Assembly: GCA_020744425.1 (NCBI GenBank)
Contig: JAGMUV010000024.1
Location: 496,001 to 560,000, forward strand
DNA length: 64,000 nt
Direction of reading: 5' to 3'
Source of the DNA: Dactylonectria macrodidyma
Lineage: Eukaryota > Ascomycota > Sordariomycetes > Hypocreales > Nectriaceae
Part shown: in pieces, positions 10,278 to 20,643 of the stretch
Layout: the number at the start of each line of letters is the position of its first letter
Numbering within the stretch: the first letter of the stretch is position 1
Made by a program: the position numbers and the translations under genes
The notes under the pieces: generated by a model
The model's database searches: none
Seen by the model: the letters and a program-made list of their open reading frames with translations, nothing else
What the model was told of the DNA's origin: nothing

Positions 10278-12405
10278 ATGCCTAATGATACATGTCGAAA
10301 ACGGACCTCGATTGCATGTGAGCAATGTCGCAAGGGGAAGCGGAAGTGTGATTGGGCCAGACCCGTTTGTTCCGAGTGTAGGGCCCACGGACGAGAATGC
10401 GTCTTCCGCACTGAGCGGACAAAGCCAAGGTCAGTAATGCTGAGCTGCAGCCCCCAGCTCCACAGCAACTCTAAACCCTCGGACAGGCAGAAGGTTTGGG
10501 ATAAGGAGTATGTCAAGTCTCTCGAAGAACAGGTCGCTGCATTGACCATGGTGGTGCAAGAACTACGATCAAGCGGCCCAGGCACACTACCACCAGTATC
10601 AGCACCTGTGACAGATACTCCCGGTCAAATTCCCACTTCTATACCTCGAAAGCCAATAGGTGCAGAACCCACAGAGGACCTGGCTGCCATGAGCTGGAAA
10701 GTGGCACTTGACTCTAGTGGCAGCCCATCTATCATTGGCCCTAGCGGCTTTTTCGCATTCTTCGCGAATTCGCCAGAGTTTCGCACGGAAGACACCAGTT
10801 CAAGGAGCCGACTCGACTCGAAGCTGTTGAAATTTGGGAAGCATGCGCGTAATCAAGAGCTTCTGGACGAACTTGCGGCCAACTTCCTGGAGTTTGTGAA
10901 TCCGTACTACCAATTCATCAACCGAAGTGCTTTTCACAGCCTACTGCCGAACGCTGGTGGCACTATTGATCTGCAAATTTTCTACAGCGCTGCATACGCC
11001 CTGGGAGCTTGCTACTCCAAGAGAAGCGATGCTCGGGAGATCGGTGCTGCATTCAGCCAACATGCGGAGCAGCTTGTTTTCGACTGCTATCGGGCACGTC
11101 CTGATTATAACTTGGTCCGGAGTTTGGCCATGCTGGCTCTAAGGGAGCTGTCGATAGGGAACAACAGCGTCGGGTGGATGCATCTAAGTGAGTGTAGATA
11201 TCCATCTTTTTTCCAATCGCCGCTAATGAAGCAGGTCTTGGTGCCGGACTCATCGTGCAGCTCGGCATACCAGCAATCGGTTCAAGAGCGATTATTGTGG
11301 CTGGATCGGATGATCAAGCTGTGCAAGCTGGAATCGAGACGTTTTGGGCATTCTACTTCGTTGACCGGTGAGGCAATGCAGTCAAGATGCCTCCTGCAAT
11401 GATACGGCGTCATATGACACCAGTTGAAGTGAACTAACTCTACCACAGGTTAGCGGTTGCCATCCTTGGAAGGAGCTCTATTGATGCAAGTCATCGAGTT
11501 CAAATTCCGGCATTCGAAAAGGCATTCCCTTCCCACGACTTGACCGAAGAGCAGAGAATATTTGATAAAATTAGTCAGCTTTGGAAGATCCATGATCACC
11601 ATATGGACAAAGTGTGAGTATATTCCCCTAGCGCTGAACTCATTGCTAACATTTACAAAGGATCTCCGTTATATTTCGGAACTTGACAACGCAAGAACAG
11701 GACTGGATCTTGATGGAGGCACGAGGCGCGCTCCTCGGTTTCTACAACGCTAACTGCCATCTGTTGAAATATGTGAATGGTGCCATTGTCTCACCAGGGA
11801 CCCTCGTTTTGCAGATGTGCTATCACGTCTCTATCGTTGCAATTCACCGGCCATTTCTATCCAACACATCAGGTTCATCATCAAGCTTGGCGCTTCAGAC
11901 GATGACTTCATCCGCAGCTAGCATTTCCAGGGTCATACGGCTCTATCGAAAAACGTCCGACTTCGCCAAGGCACCTCCATTCATCGTGTATCATCTTCTA
12001 CGTGCCGCCCTCGCCCATCTCCTAGCTGCGTCAGCTGCGGAGCATACATCTGGTAGAAAGCCCTTGCCGGACCTTGCAATTTGCCTGGATGCACTCGACG
12101 AGATATCCAAGTGCTGGCCAACGCGCGTAACCCAAGTCACAAACCTGATCCGCGAACTAGCTTGTCGATGGAAGGTGACCTGGGCTTTGCCCATGCATCT
12201 CAGCAACACACCAGCACATTTGATCAACGTCGAAGGACAAATTACGGCGGCAAATGAACAGCTGTGTCGATCTCATCTAATGGATGCCTTTGCACATGAA
12301 GAACAGTCCGACACGTGGATCACATATGAGTGGGGTGATGGTGCTGCAGGGTTCTTGAGTGAACTGGAATTCTATGATGCGGCTCATTTTGGACACGAGG
12401 CGTAG
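10278..12405 (+). CDS. Zn2Cys6 fungal transcription factor
   Basis: About 630 residues in five exons. The N-terminal binuclear zinc cluster is canonical: C-x2-C-x6-C-x6-C-x2-C-x6-C in the context ACEQCRKGKRKCDWARPVC, residues about 14-41. A basic linker and a short coiled-coil (KSLEEQVAALTMVVQEL) follow, then a fungal-specific regulatory domain with helices such as NFLEFVNPYYQFINRSAFHS. Introns are at about 10430-10486 (GTCAGT to ACAG, in frame, so it could also be retained), 11190-11235, 11367-11449 and 11614-11662. The start at 10278 puts the zinc cluster close to the N-terminus as usual. It is convergent with the nitrilase gene, with only about 64 bases between the two stops. Control of the nitrilase pair is plausible but unproven. 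Confidence 0.88.
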
Positions 12406-12469
12406 CGAGAATGAGTTGACTGCAATATTGATTTCCATATTATGTACCGTGTAAGGAAGTAAATGACCA

Positions 12470-13465
12470 TTAAACGTCCTCTTTCTCTTTCTGTACGGGG
12501 CTGTCCAGATGCTTGCGCGCTCTGACATCTGCCCCAAGCCAAAGCAAATCAGGCCGACTGTAGTGACCACAAGCGTCCACAAACATCCTCACGGCGAGTA
12601 TCTTCGTCAAATCAAGGTCGGCGTACACGATGCCTTCCTCAGTGTCTTCAAGCGGCTCGGTCAATCGCCTCCCGTCAGGCCCAAAGATGGCAGAGCAGCC
12701 TCCGCCCGGCTTGTTGAAGATGGGAGCTCCCGTAGTTTCCATCAACTGGACTCCCCTTTCTGAAATGACAGCAGTGGAGTGAATCACAAATGCACCGCCT
12801 TCGACGGCATACTGCTGCGACTGGCCGAGGCAGCCTTCGCGGCTCATCCCCCAGAGCCCGGGGCTTCCTTCGATGAATTTGTCCAGAGACGGCCATGCGC
12901 TGACGTGGATTTCTTCTTTTTGGAGGTAGGTGTGGTATTTGAGAAGTGGCTGAATATGCTCCCAGCAGGCCAAAGCGCCGACCTTGCCAACATTGGGAAT
13001 ATCCACGACGTTGAGCAAGCTGTCGCCGGATGCATCTCCAAAGACGGTGCGCTCCATGTGTGTAGGCTTCAACTTCCTGCGCTTCATCAAGATTGTTCCA
13101 TCTTCGCCGGAGATTGTGCACTGCGAAATGTACAGCGAGTTGCCGTCCTTCTCAGAGTAGCCCAAGACGACGTTGATGGAATGCTCTGCGGCAGCAGCGC
13201 GAATAGTCTCCATCTCAGGCGAGTCGACGCGCAACGAATTTTGAATGTAGCGGACGCCTAAAGCCGGGTCGACAGGGCGGGCCCAGATCCAGCAGGGGTA
13301 GCCGGGGATCCAGCATTCTGGGAACGCAATGAGCTTCGCTCCGTTACTGGCTGCTTCGGAAATGAGCTGGCATGTTTTCTTGACGGTGGCGGGGAGATCA
13401 AGCCACACTGGTTCGGCTTGTACGGCTGCCACTCGGACCGAAGAGATTGCTGAGTCGGACGACAT
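12470..13465 (-). CDS. Nitrilase (aliphatic nitrilase/cyanide hydratase-like)
   Basis: Intronless, 331 residues, of the nitrilase branch of the C-N hydrolase superfamily; it would hydrolyse an R-CN group to the acid (or amide) and is probably cytosolic. The catalytic Glu-Lys-Cys triad is visible: Glu50 in [11 protein letters not shown], Lys131 in [12 protein letters not shown] and Cys167 in ALACWEH. The family signature continues with SAWPS, the [18 protein letters not shown] helix and FGPDGR. I start at 13465 because the nitrilase fold begins a few residues later; an upstream ATG in frame would only add an unrelated leader. It shares a 640-bp bidirectional promoter with the secreted nitrilase, and its 3' end faces a Zn2Cys6 regulator. 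The C-terminal extension is shorter than in typical fungal cyanide hydratases (about 350-370 residues), which favours a nitrilase. Confidence 0.92.
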   Translation of the reverse strand: MSSDSAISSVRVAAVQAEPVWLDLPATVKKTCQLISEAASNGAKLIAFPECWIPGYPCWIWARPVDPALGVRYIQNSLRVDSPEMETIRAAAAEHSINVVLGYSEKDGNSLYISQCTISGEDGTILMKRRKLKPTHMERTVFGDASGDSLLNVVDIPNVGKVGALACWEHIQPLLKYHTYLQKEEIHVSAWPSLDKFIEGSPGLWGMSREGCLGQSQQYAVEGGAFVIHSTAVISERGVQLMETTGAPIFNKPGGGCSAIFGPDGRRLTEPLEDTEEGIVYADLDLTKILAVRMFVDACGHYSRPDLLWLGADVRARKHLDSPVQKEKEDV

Positions 13466-14105
13466 GATAAGAAGACTGGATGTTGCTAATGAATATAGCT
13501 TGGTATCAAGATAATGGTCATGACTGGGAACAGGCGGGGTGGGAAAAGGTAGATATAACCTTACAGAAACAAGGTCTAGACCGAGTGGTGATCTACTGAC
13601 CGAGATCATCTAGGCTAAGCATGGTTAAGTTTTGGTCGATTGAGGATTAGCCTAATCTGGTATCAGGTGCGGCTATGGGATATCCGCAAATTCGGGTAAC
13701 AGGTATCCGCAAATCCCCCATTATTTGTATCTTTCCGACCTAGAGCTAACTTCCACCTCAGGCTTGGGCAAAGATAGATAGGAAACGGAATTAAGTAGGA
13801 GCTCAAAGATAGGAAACAGATTATTATTCATTCGATTTGCAAGCTCTGATTTAGTTTGGTGTAATCAATCATTCTGGTGCCGCTATCATCAAGCTCCTCT
13901 CTCGGATCATAACTTGATTGACATATCAACGGCGGATATAATGCATCCGCTTCTTCATTGATGCTATCAATTTCGTTACTTGGGCGAGTTGGCGTGCATG
14001 TGGGCATGCTGGTATATATATGAACAGGGCAGAGAGCTCCAGTGTTAGGTATTCTCTCAAATCAATCTCACATTCCACCGGAATCGGAAACGCATCGCCT
14101 TGAAA
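13466..14105. promoter_or_regulatory. Shared divergent promoter of the two nitrilase genes
   Basis: Two exact 11-base direct repeats occur here. TATCCGCAAAT lies at 13681-13691 and 13704-13714. AGATAGGAAAC lies at 13776-13786 and 13807-13817 and carries AGATAG GATA-factor cores; a further GATA overlaps the first copy. GATA sites are targets of the AreA/Nit2 nitrogen regulator in ascomycetes, which would suit nitrile use as a nitrogen source. TATATATA at 14013-14020 is a likely TATA element for the plus-strand gene. Confidence 0.5.
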
Positions 14106-15271
14106 ATGTTTAAATCCGCTTTGGTCTTATTGGCGTCAAGCCTTCAACTTTCTCAAGGGTTGGCAGTGCGGAGCACGTCGGCAACGTCACTAACCGCTGC
14201 CTTCATCCGCGCACCTCCAGCTCTTTGGACTCAGCCAATCACGAGCAGAGTGTATGAGGGGGTTGACATCGATGCGACCACTAATCTCGGAATCAAATAC
14301 ATTGACCAAGCGGCAAGCGAAGGCGCCGATCTCATGGCATTTCCAGAGTTATGGTTTCCGGGGTGAGTTTGTGCCTCGGCTCAATCCCGACTTGGACCGT
14401 GAACTACAGCGACTAATTTCGCGCCAACTCTAGCTACCCTCGAGGCAACGATCCTGCTTGGATCAAAAAATGGGTTGCGAACTACATTGGCAACTCCATT
14501 AGAGTGGGAGACCGGAACTGGAAAAAGTTGGTTGCTGCTGCTAAGCGGAACTCCATCTACCTCGCCTTGGGCTACTCTGAGCGTGTCGATGAAGATGATG
14601 CCATCTACATGGCTCAGGCCCTGATCGATCCCCGTGGAAAGGTTGCCATTCATCGACACAAACTTCGACCTTCGGGCGGAGAGCGAAGCATTTGGAGTGA
14701 TGGCAAGGCCGACGGGTTCAAGGTGGTCAAGACCCCATTTGGACGAATTGGAATGCTAGAGTGTTGGGAGTATGACATTTCCTCTTTCTCGCTGCTGTAA
14801 TAAATATGCTAATATTTCAACGGCAGGCATTTCCACCCAGCCATGACATACCCTATGCAGGCCCAGGCCGAAGCTATTCACATTGCCTCGTGGCCCTACA
14901 TGCCCGACCCGAAGGACACGACCGCTCAGTACTGGGAGACCGCAGAAGTCAACATGGCTGCTGCTTCCATGTACGCCGTGAATAGTGGTGCATATACACT
15001 AGCCGCTGCCGTTGGCCGCGCTGCAGCATTTGGACCCGACGGCCTCGAGATCAACTCGATTCCGGCGTATATCCCCGGAGAGCTAAATCCCTTTTTGATG
15101 GTGTCTATCAACACGACCGGCTTTTCTTTTTTACCTGCCTATAATGTTAACGGCGAACAATCCTGGGGCATACTCAAGGAAATCGAAGCCTCTTGGCCAG
15201 CAGGTGTCCCGAAGAAGAATGGAACCTTCAGAGACCCCGTTGTTAATACTATCTCTGAGCTAACCAATTAG
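14106..15271 (+). CDS. Nitrilase-family protein with predicted signal peptide
   Basis: Three exons, 345 residues. The N-terminus MFKSALVLLASSLQLSQGLA is a convincing secretion signal, rare for nitrilases. The fold follows with its triad: Glu81 in AFPELWFPGYP, Lys162 in HRHKLRPSGGERSIW and Cys196 in MLECWEHFHPA, then IHIASWP and AAAFGPDG. Introns are about 14363-14433 and 14773-14825; both splice cleanly and restore the FPGYP and ECWEH motifs. The region after Cys is divergent from the neighbour nitrilase: the family glycine-rich EGxxF segment reads YAVNSGAYTL. The gene is divergent from the cytosolic nitrilase and likely co-regulated through the shared promoter. The expected activity is hydrolysis of a nitrile outside the cell or in the secretory pathway; the substrate is unknown. 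Confidence 0.86.
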
Positions 15272-16477
15272 TCTAACCGAGGGCAAAACCTGAGTGGTTG
15301 CGGGGGCTCAGTGGTAGCTAAGTCTATCTACTCATCCTCCTCTATCAGAAAAAATCTTGTCACGCTCTGTAATACTAGGCTCCGACTTTTCAGCAGTTAC
15401 ATGAACAAGAACTTTATTATACCTATTCGAACCTCACATAGATATTGAAATCTTATCAGTTGACTACTTTCTTGCTATTATCATGTTCCTATGCTGTCAA
15501 ATCTTGATTTATAGTCCTTGGCTTCTTGTATGGGCACAAAATACAATGCATCATTTGATAATTAACCGAGGCAGTTCTCACGATCGTTTATTACCTAACG
15601 AGAGATTCTCCTAATATGACTGGCAAGATTGTGAATACGACTTCATTAAAAAGTCAAGTATTATAGCTCAAACCGAACCAATTTAAAAACGAATAAATAA
15701 ATAATCTGCTAGAGAGTAGAGTGCAATACTTGGAGTATTACAATGGGGTATTACAACCATCGCTTTTTACTCTTCATCTATCCATCAACTGAGATACCGG
15801 GTAGCAAGTGACCCGGCAGCTTTCAGCCCTGTCAAGCGGTGGCGGCATGGCATATTGCTAGAGCTGGAATTATCAACCAGGCACAGCAGAGCCAGCCTCA
15901 GCAATCTCCCGAAGTCTCGCTTTTTTTCTGCTCACACTTTCTGCAAAAGTGACAGCCCCCTTCAATGTAGGGCTTCCTTATTGACAACAATCTGATTTTG
16001 TGCGAGAAGCTATTCACATTATGAACCGAGGAAGCCGACGAACTGATCGCCATCGCCGCCTCGCAGAAACCTCTACTTACTGTCTTCCATAGTTTGTCCA
16101 CAGGGCTGTGGGTGGAGTAATCTAAAAACCAAGTCGTCGTTTACTAGCAGAACAAGCAGCTGGCATATCAAGCAGAAAACTGGAAGCATCAGGTCAAGAT
16201 TGATCTGAAGATTGTGCTTGGCGCCGAAGGCACTCCCGACTTCACTGCAACGCTGTGAAGCCCTGGCAGAGGTCACTGAATCACAACTCGAACTGCTCCC
16301 GATCCACGTATCTCGACTCCTAACCTCGCGCTGGGCATCCTGTTTAGCAAGCTTCGGCACCCTCGGTACCGCAGATTCACGAAGCTGGAAAGAACACCAG
16401 CCGCGGCGACGTACCCGGAGTGGGTGGATTCATTATCCGGTCTCAATGTAAATTGTAAAATATCTTGTGTAAGATTC
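15272..16477. other. Spacer, AT-rich in its first half
   Basis: About 1.2 kb between the nitrilase and the convergent MFS gene. AT-rich from about 15340 to 15740. No gene or domain seen; the right end should be the 3' untranslated region of the minus-strand carrier. Confidence 0.45.
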
Positions 16478-18536
16478 TCAAACTTCATTGACACCCTTCC
16501 CACTAGCATCCTCACGCTCAGATACCAATTTCATCTCCCTTGCCCTCGTTTTGCTTGGTACCATATCTTTGACGCAACCCTTGATGATGTCGCCCTCGAA
16601 CAATAAATGTATACTTTCGAGCGGTATATTCTTCGTCTCCGGGACAAAGAAGATTGTGAATAGTAGCATTATAATGCCAGAGCTTCCAAAGACGAGGAAT
16701 GTTCCGTACCCAATTCCAGACAGCATTAGGGGCGTAATTTTGGCAATAGTGAAATTGCACCTAGATGATCTATTGTCAGTTCTGGCTGTTGTAGAACAGA
16801 AGTAAATGTAGTGTAAAGGATACTTACAACCATTGCATCATCAATGCTAATGCCATTGTAAATGAGCGCAAGTGATTTGGGCAGCACTCAGCAGAAAGGA
16901 CGTAAGGAATTGGTCCCCATCCAAACGAGAAGAAGACGACAAAGAGGTAGACGCATATGATGGAGAAAATGCCACCTCCAGTAATAGCTGCGCCTGGAAC
17001 AGGTGGCGCAACTCCTGTATATATGCCAATATAATACATGGCAAAAGCCTGCCCAACTGAGCCAATGATGAGGCAATACTTTCGTCCTAGTTGTTCAGTG
17101 GCAAAACAAAGTCCGAGAGCTGTGATAATGATTTTGACGACACCATAGATGCCTGTGGCGAAGAGGCCAGCGGAATTTCCTTGGAGTCCAATTGATTTGA
17201 AGACTGGATGTTCTCAGTGTCAGCTTTACTCGCCGTTGGTTTTGACAGATTAGGGAGGAGGCAAATTTTTGTGAAAGGAAATTGGTGGAAAGGAAACAGG
17301 AGAGCATTTTGACATACTTTGAGGCGAGTAGTAGTTAATTCCGTTGGAACCCGTCCATTGCTGGAAGAAGTTGAGTATCACTGCAAGAGATACCGGGTAT
17401 AGCATCTGCTTATTAGCTACTGAAGCCTTCATCTGTTGCCAAAGCGAGAGGCCTTCATGCCCGGAAAAATCGTTGACAATTTCATCGAGTTCTTTGATCA
17501 CTACAGGATCATCTGTTGGCTTGGACCGGACTCGAGCGAGGGCTTTGCGGGCTTCTCCAATCCGGTCTTTCTCAACCAGCCATCGGGGGGTCTCATTCTG
17601 AAAGATAATTCCCACGAGAAGAAAAAATCCTGGAAGCATTTGAAGTGCGAATGGGATGCGCCACCTGAGGGCACTATAGGGCGCTAGCACCTTATTCACA
17701 GCAATGCCGTAATTGACCTGCACTGAAGTTAGCATTACAGGGGTGGACTGGAAGAGAGTGGTTGAGAGCGGCATGTAGTTCCAGAAAAATTATCTGGTCG
17801 TCTGAATTTAAAAGGGCACTCACAAAATAGGAGAGGCAGATACCAGTACTATAAGGCGTCAGCTTAAGTTTCTCAACCGGAACATATTACCCCCAACTCA
17901 CACATTAAAAAGCTGCATACAACCAATGCAGCGACCTCTGATCTCCTTGTTCGCATTTTCTCCGATGTAAGTTGGGACAGTGGCACTGATAAGTCCAACG
18001 CCAAATCCTCCAACGAATCGACCAATGTACAGAGGTACGAGGCTGGTATTGCCTAGGGCGCAACAAGTCTGAATTACACTTCCAATAAGGAAGATGATGT
18101 CGGCAAAAATGAGAGAATATTTACGTCCGAAGGTGTCAGAGACATAAAACGAGGACGCTGCACCGAAGAAACAGCCACCTTGCAAGACAGATACAATGTT
18201 GCCCTGAAGATTCGCAAAATGATCACTCGTGGGGTCGATCTTGAAAGATTCCTGGAAGGCTGGCATCGTCAACACACCTCCGATGAGTCTGTGCTTGCGT
18301 TAGTCTTGTTGCAAACCGATTCTTGTTCGACATGCTCACCCTGTGTCCCATCCGTATAGCATGCCGCCGAAGGAGGCAATGAACGTCACGAGATATGTTG
18401 TGCGATACTCTTTGATATCGTCAAGAACGCCGCGAATCCCACGGCGTTTGACGCTGATGGTCGGGATAGTCTCGTCTACGTTACCAACATGGCTGACGGA
18501 GGCGCCTCCATTCCCAACTATATTAGTGGCAGCCAT
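16478..18536 (-). CDS. MFS sugar/quinate-type transporter
   Basis: Sugar-porter family carrier of about 540 residues read through several introns on the minus strand. Conserved landmarks in order: FGGMLYGWDTGLIGG in TM1; DTFGRKYSLI after TM2; YIGRFVGGFGVGLISATVP; the NKEIRGR loop; the TM6-end signature ETPRWLVEKDR; FFQQWTGSNGINYYSP in TM7; GRKYCLIIGS; and the C-terminal PETKNIPLE signature. Introns lie near 18288-18338, 17851-17903, 17775-17818, 17208-17318, 17066-17092 and 16762-16828. The start at 18536 gives a 45-residue cytoplasmic N-terminus; an upstream in-frame ATG at 18629 is possible. It imports a hexose or, as in QutD/Qa-y relatives, quinate. No quinate catabolic gene is nearby, so the substrate is open. 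Confidence 0.86.
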
Positions 18537-19560
18537 GATGGAGGTGTTGAGACAGCGTCGAAGACAAGAAATGAGATGGTGGGAACGTGTTGCGATGGTT
18601 TTTCGGATAGGGAAGGACGGGCTATTCATATAATCTACATCCCCGTCGTACGACCGGTGCAAGTGCGGGGGTTGGTCATTGCTTGCGGGGGATTCTGGGG
18701 ATAGAGAGCGGGAGAGCGGGAACGTAGCGTAACCGTTCTACGCTTGCGGCTCCACAGATAATGGCATGTTTGCTAGTGATAGCCGTCGGCATATGACATC
18801 TCCTCCATGGGTGCTCCACGCAAAACGGCAATGCATGATTGCTATACGATGACGGCTATTGAGAGGGTTACATAGGTAGACATCCATGAGAAAAAACGGC
18901 GGTGATAGGCACGCTTGCAGCTCCACAAGCAGCAGGTTTGCAATAGCCGTCGGCATATGAGATAAGATACGGCTATTGAGGGGAATATCTATGGGAGACA
19001 TACGGGCACGACAAATAGATGATAGAATACTACGAATACAAACACTGAGTTGACATTAGCCGACGGCACTCTACAAGAAACGAAGGGCAGTAAGTTATAA
19101 ATGTCCATAACCGGTAGTACTCTACACAAAGGTACGGCAATAGGCCCTAAATGTGTTAAACTCCGAATTTTCAATAGCCGACACCTGTTGAATGAGACCT
19201 TGTTAGAGTGCCTGTGCGCATGTTAGTCACGTGATAATAGGGAGTCCTTGCTAGGCTAGGCTGTATTAGGAGGCTTGGAGAAGCTAGATTTCCCTGACCT
19301 TAAGGGGCGGGAGTCGTAGAATGAAGCTACACGATATACACACATATGATCGGTTATCGAAGTGATCACTTAAGCTATCCAACAACTTGTCTCAGCTAAA
19401 GCTGGTTCAAGATGTCCAAGACGTAGCTCAAGATAAATCATACATACCAAAGTGTACTGCATACGAGAATAGGATGAAAACAAGTCACTGCGCCAAATTA
19501 TGTACTCAAAGATTAGATTTGACATTGCATTAAATGTCACCGGCCTCCCTGTTTTGTCGC
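18537..19560. repeat. Spacer with degenerate direct and inverted repeats
   Basis: An exact 18-base repeat, ATAGCCGTCGGCATATGA, occurs at 18779-18796 and 18943-18960, inside longer imperfect copies (about 18738-18800 and 18909-18981; both begin CGCTTGC-GCTCCACA). Each copy has a facing ACGGCTATT arm (18851-18859 and 18968-18976), so each could form a hairpin. Two further imperfect copies of a different unit of about 65 bases, with ACTCTACA and AAATGT in common, lie at about 19050-19175. This looks like a decayed small element or tandem duplication. No coding potential. Confidence 0.55.
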
Positions 19561-20643
19561 TTAAGCATGAATGTCTGCTGGCTTGACGATGACCCAGTTC
19601 TTGTTTGCAGTGACTGGAACACCTTCCCTCTTTTGATCCTTTGCAAACTCCTTCTGCATGTTCTTGATATCGGTCAAGTAGGCGTCCTTGCGGTTGATCC
19701 ACAGATGAATTCCTCCTCGGGCAACGTCTACTCCATGGAACAGCATCGGGCCATCACTCAGAGGAGTGTCGCCACCAACCAGAATAGGCTTCTTCCACTC
19801 ATCGATGTAGGTGAGGATAGCGGCCCATTTGCCAGCTTTCCAAGTAGCGGGGGCCCACAGGTAGGGCGTCATGACTGAATCCAAGTTTGTCTCCTCCTTG
19901 TACGTGCCATCCTCGATCTCCTTTCTGGCGGTGGTGATCCCCCCAGTCGAATTCTTGAGGACGAGCGTCACGCCGATGACATTCTCAGGCTTGACGTTGT
20001 AGCCATACTTGGGGTCCGAGGCCACCATGCGAACAATTTCTTCCGATGAAGCACTAACAACGTAGACCTCGATTCCGTTGGCCATGAGCCTGTTGTAGAG
20101 CTCAATTTGACCTTCGAAGATCTTGGGCGGGTTGATCTCGGTGGTCGTGACGACGTCACCTTCGTAGTACGTTGTCGAAATGGTTCCATCGAGAGCCATG
20201 AGCTCGTCAACGTAGACCTTGAGGTCGCTCAGAGTAATGCCACTGAAGATTTGCGCCGCCCAGGGGTAGCACAACGCCAAATCGATATCACACAGGCGGT
20301 TGTAGTAGCTGTATAGACTCTCTGTGTGGGTGGAGGTGTCTTTGAAAGGGATCAACTTGAGGGTTTGATCCATCGTGTCTCGCGTTAAAACACCCTTGTT
20401 CTCGAGGAAAGGGAGCAGAGACTCCTCCACGTCGTACTGGTAGCTAGTGTTGTCCATGTCGAACACTGCATACCGGCCCTTGTGAGCATTGCGGGCGATC
20501 ATAGTGTTGAGCGCCTTGGCAGCCTTCTTGGGCCAATGCTTCAGCTGGGGACCAGCAAGGCCGTAACTGGGCTTAGCATATACAGGCTCGTAGGATGCGA
20601 ACAGGCATAGCGCCGCCGTGATCGTCTTGGTGCTCAGCTTCAT
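19561..20643 (-). CDS. Secreted HAD-type phosphatase (phosphorylcholine phosphatase-like)
   Basis: Intronless, 360 residues. An N-terminal signal peptide (KTITAALCLFASYEPVYA) precedes a haloacid dehalogenase fold. Motif I is FDMDNTSYQYD with the nucleophile Asp62 and the general acid/base Asp64. A long cap follows (YYNRLCDIDLALCYPWAAQIF), then EVYVVSASSEEIVRMVA with the motif II serine, and VGGDTPLSDGPML with the metal-binding motif IV aspartates. This order and the cysteine-bearing cap resemble phosphorylcholine/phosphoserine-type HAD phosphatases, so the enzyme probably removes phosphate from a small organic ester outside the cell or in the wall. The start at 20643 gives a complete signal peptide. 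No operon-like partner is adjacent. Confidence 0.85.
   Translation of the reverse strand: MKLSTKTITAALCLFASYEPVYAKPSYGLAGPQLKHWPKKAAKALNTMIARNAHKGRYAVFDMDNTSYQYDVEESLLPFLENKGVLTRDTMDQTLKLIPFKDTSTHTESLYSYYNRLCDIDLALCYPWAAQIFSGITLSDLKVYVDELMALDGTISTTYYEGDVVTTTEINPPKIFEGQIELYNRLMANGIEVYVVSASSEEIVRMVASDPKYGYNVKPENVIGVTLVLKNSTGGITTARKEIEDGTYKEETNLDSVMTPYLWAPATWKAGKWAAILTYIDEWKKPILVGGDTPLSDGPMLFHGVDVARGGIHLWINRKDAYLTDIKNMQKEFAKDQKREGVPVTANKNWVIVKPADIHA

Noticed and set aside
12779..13261. Plus-strand open frame of 160 codons
   Set aside because: It lies antisense inside the nitrilase gene and shows no domain; a reading-frame shadow.
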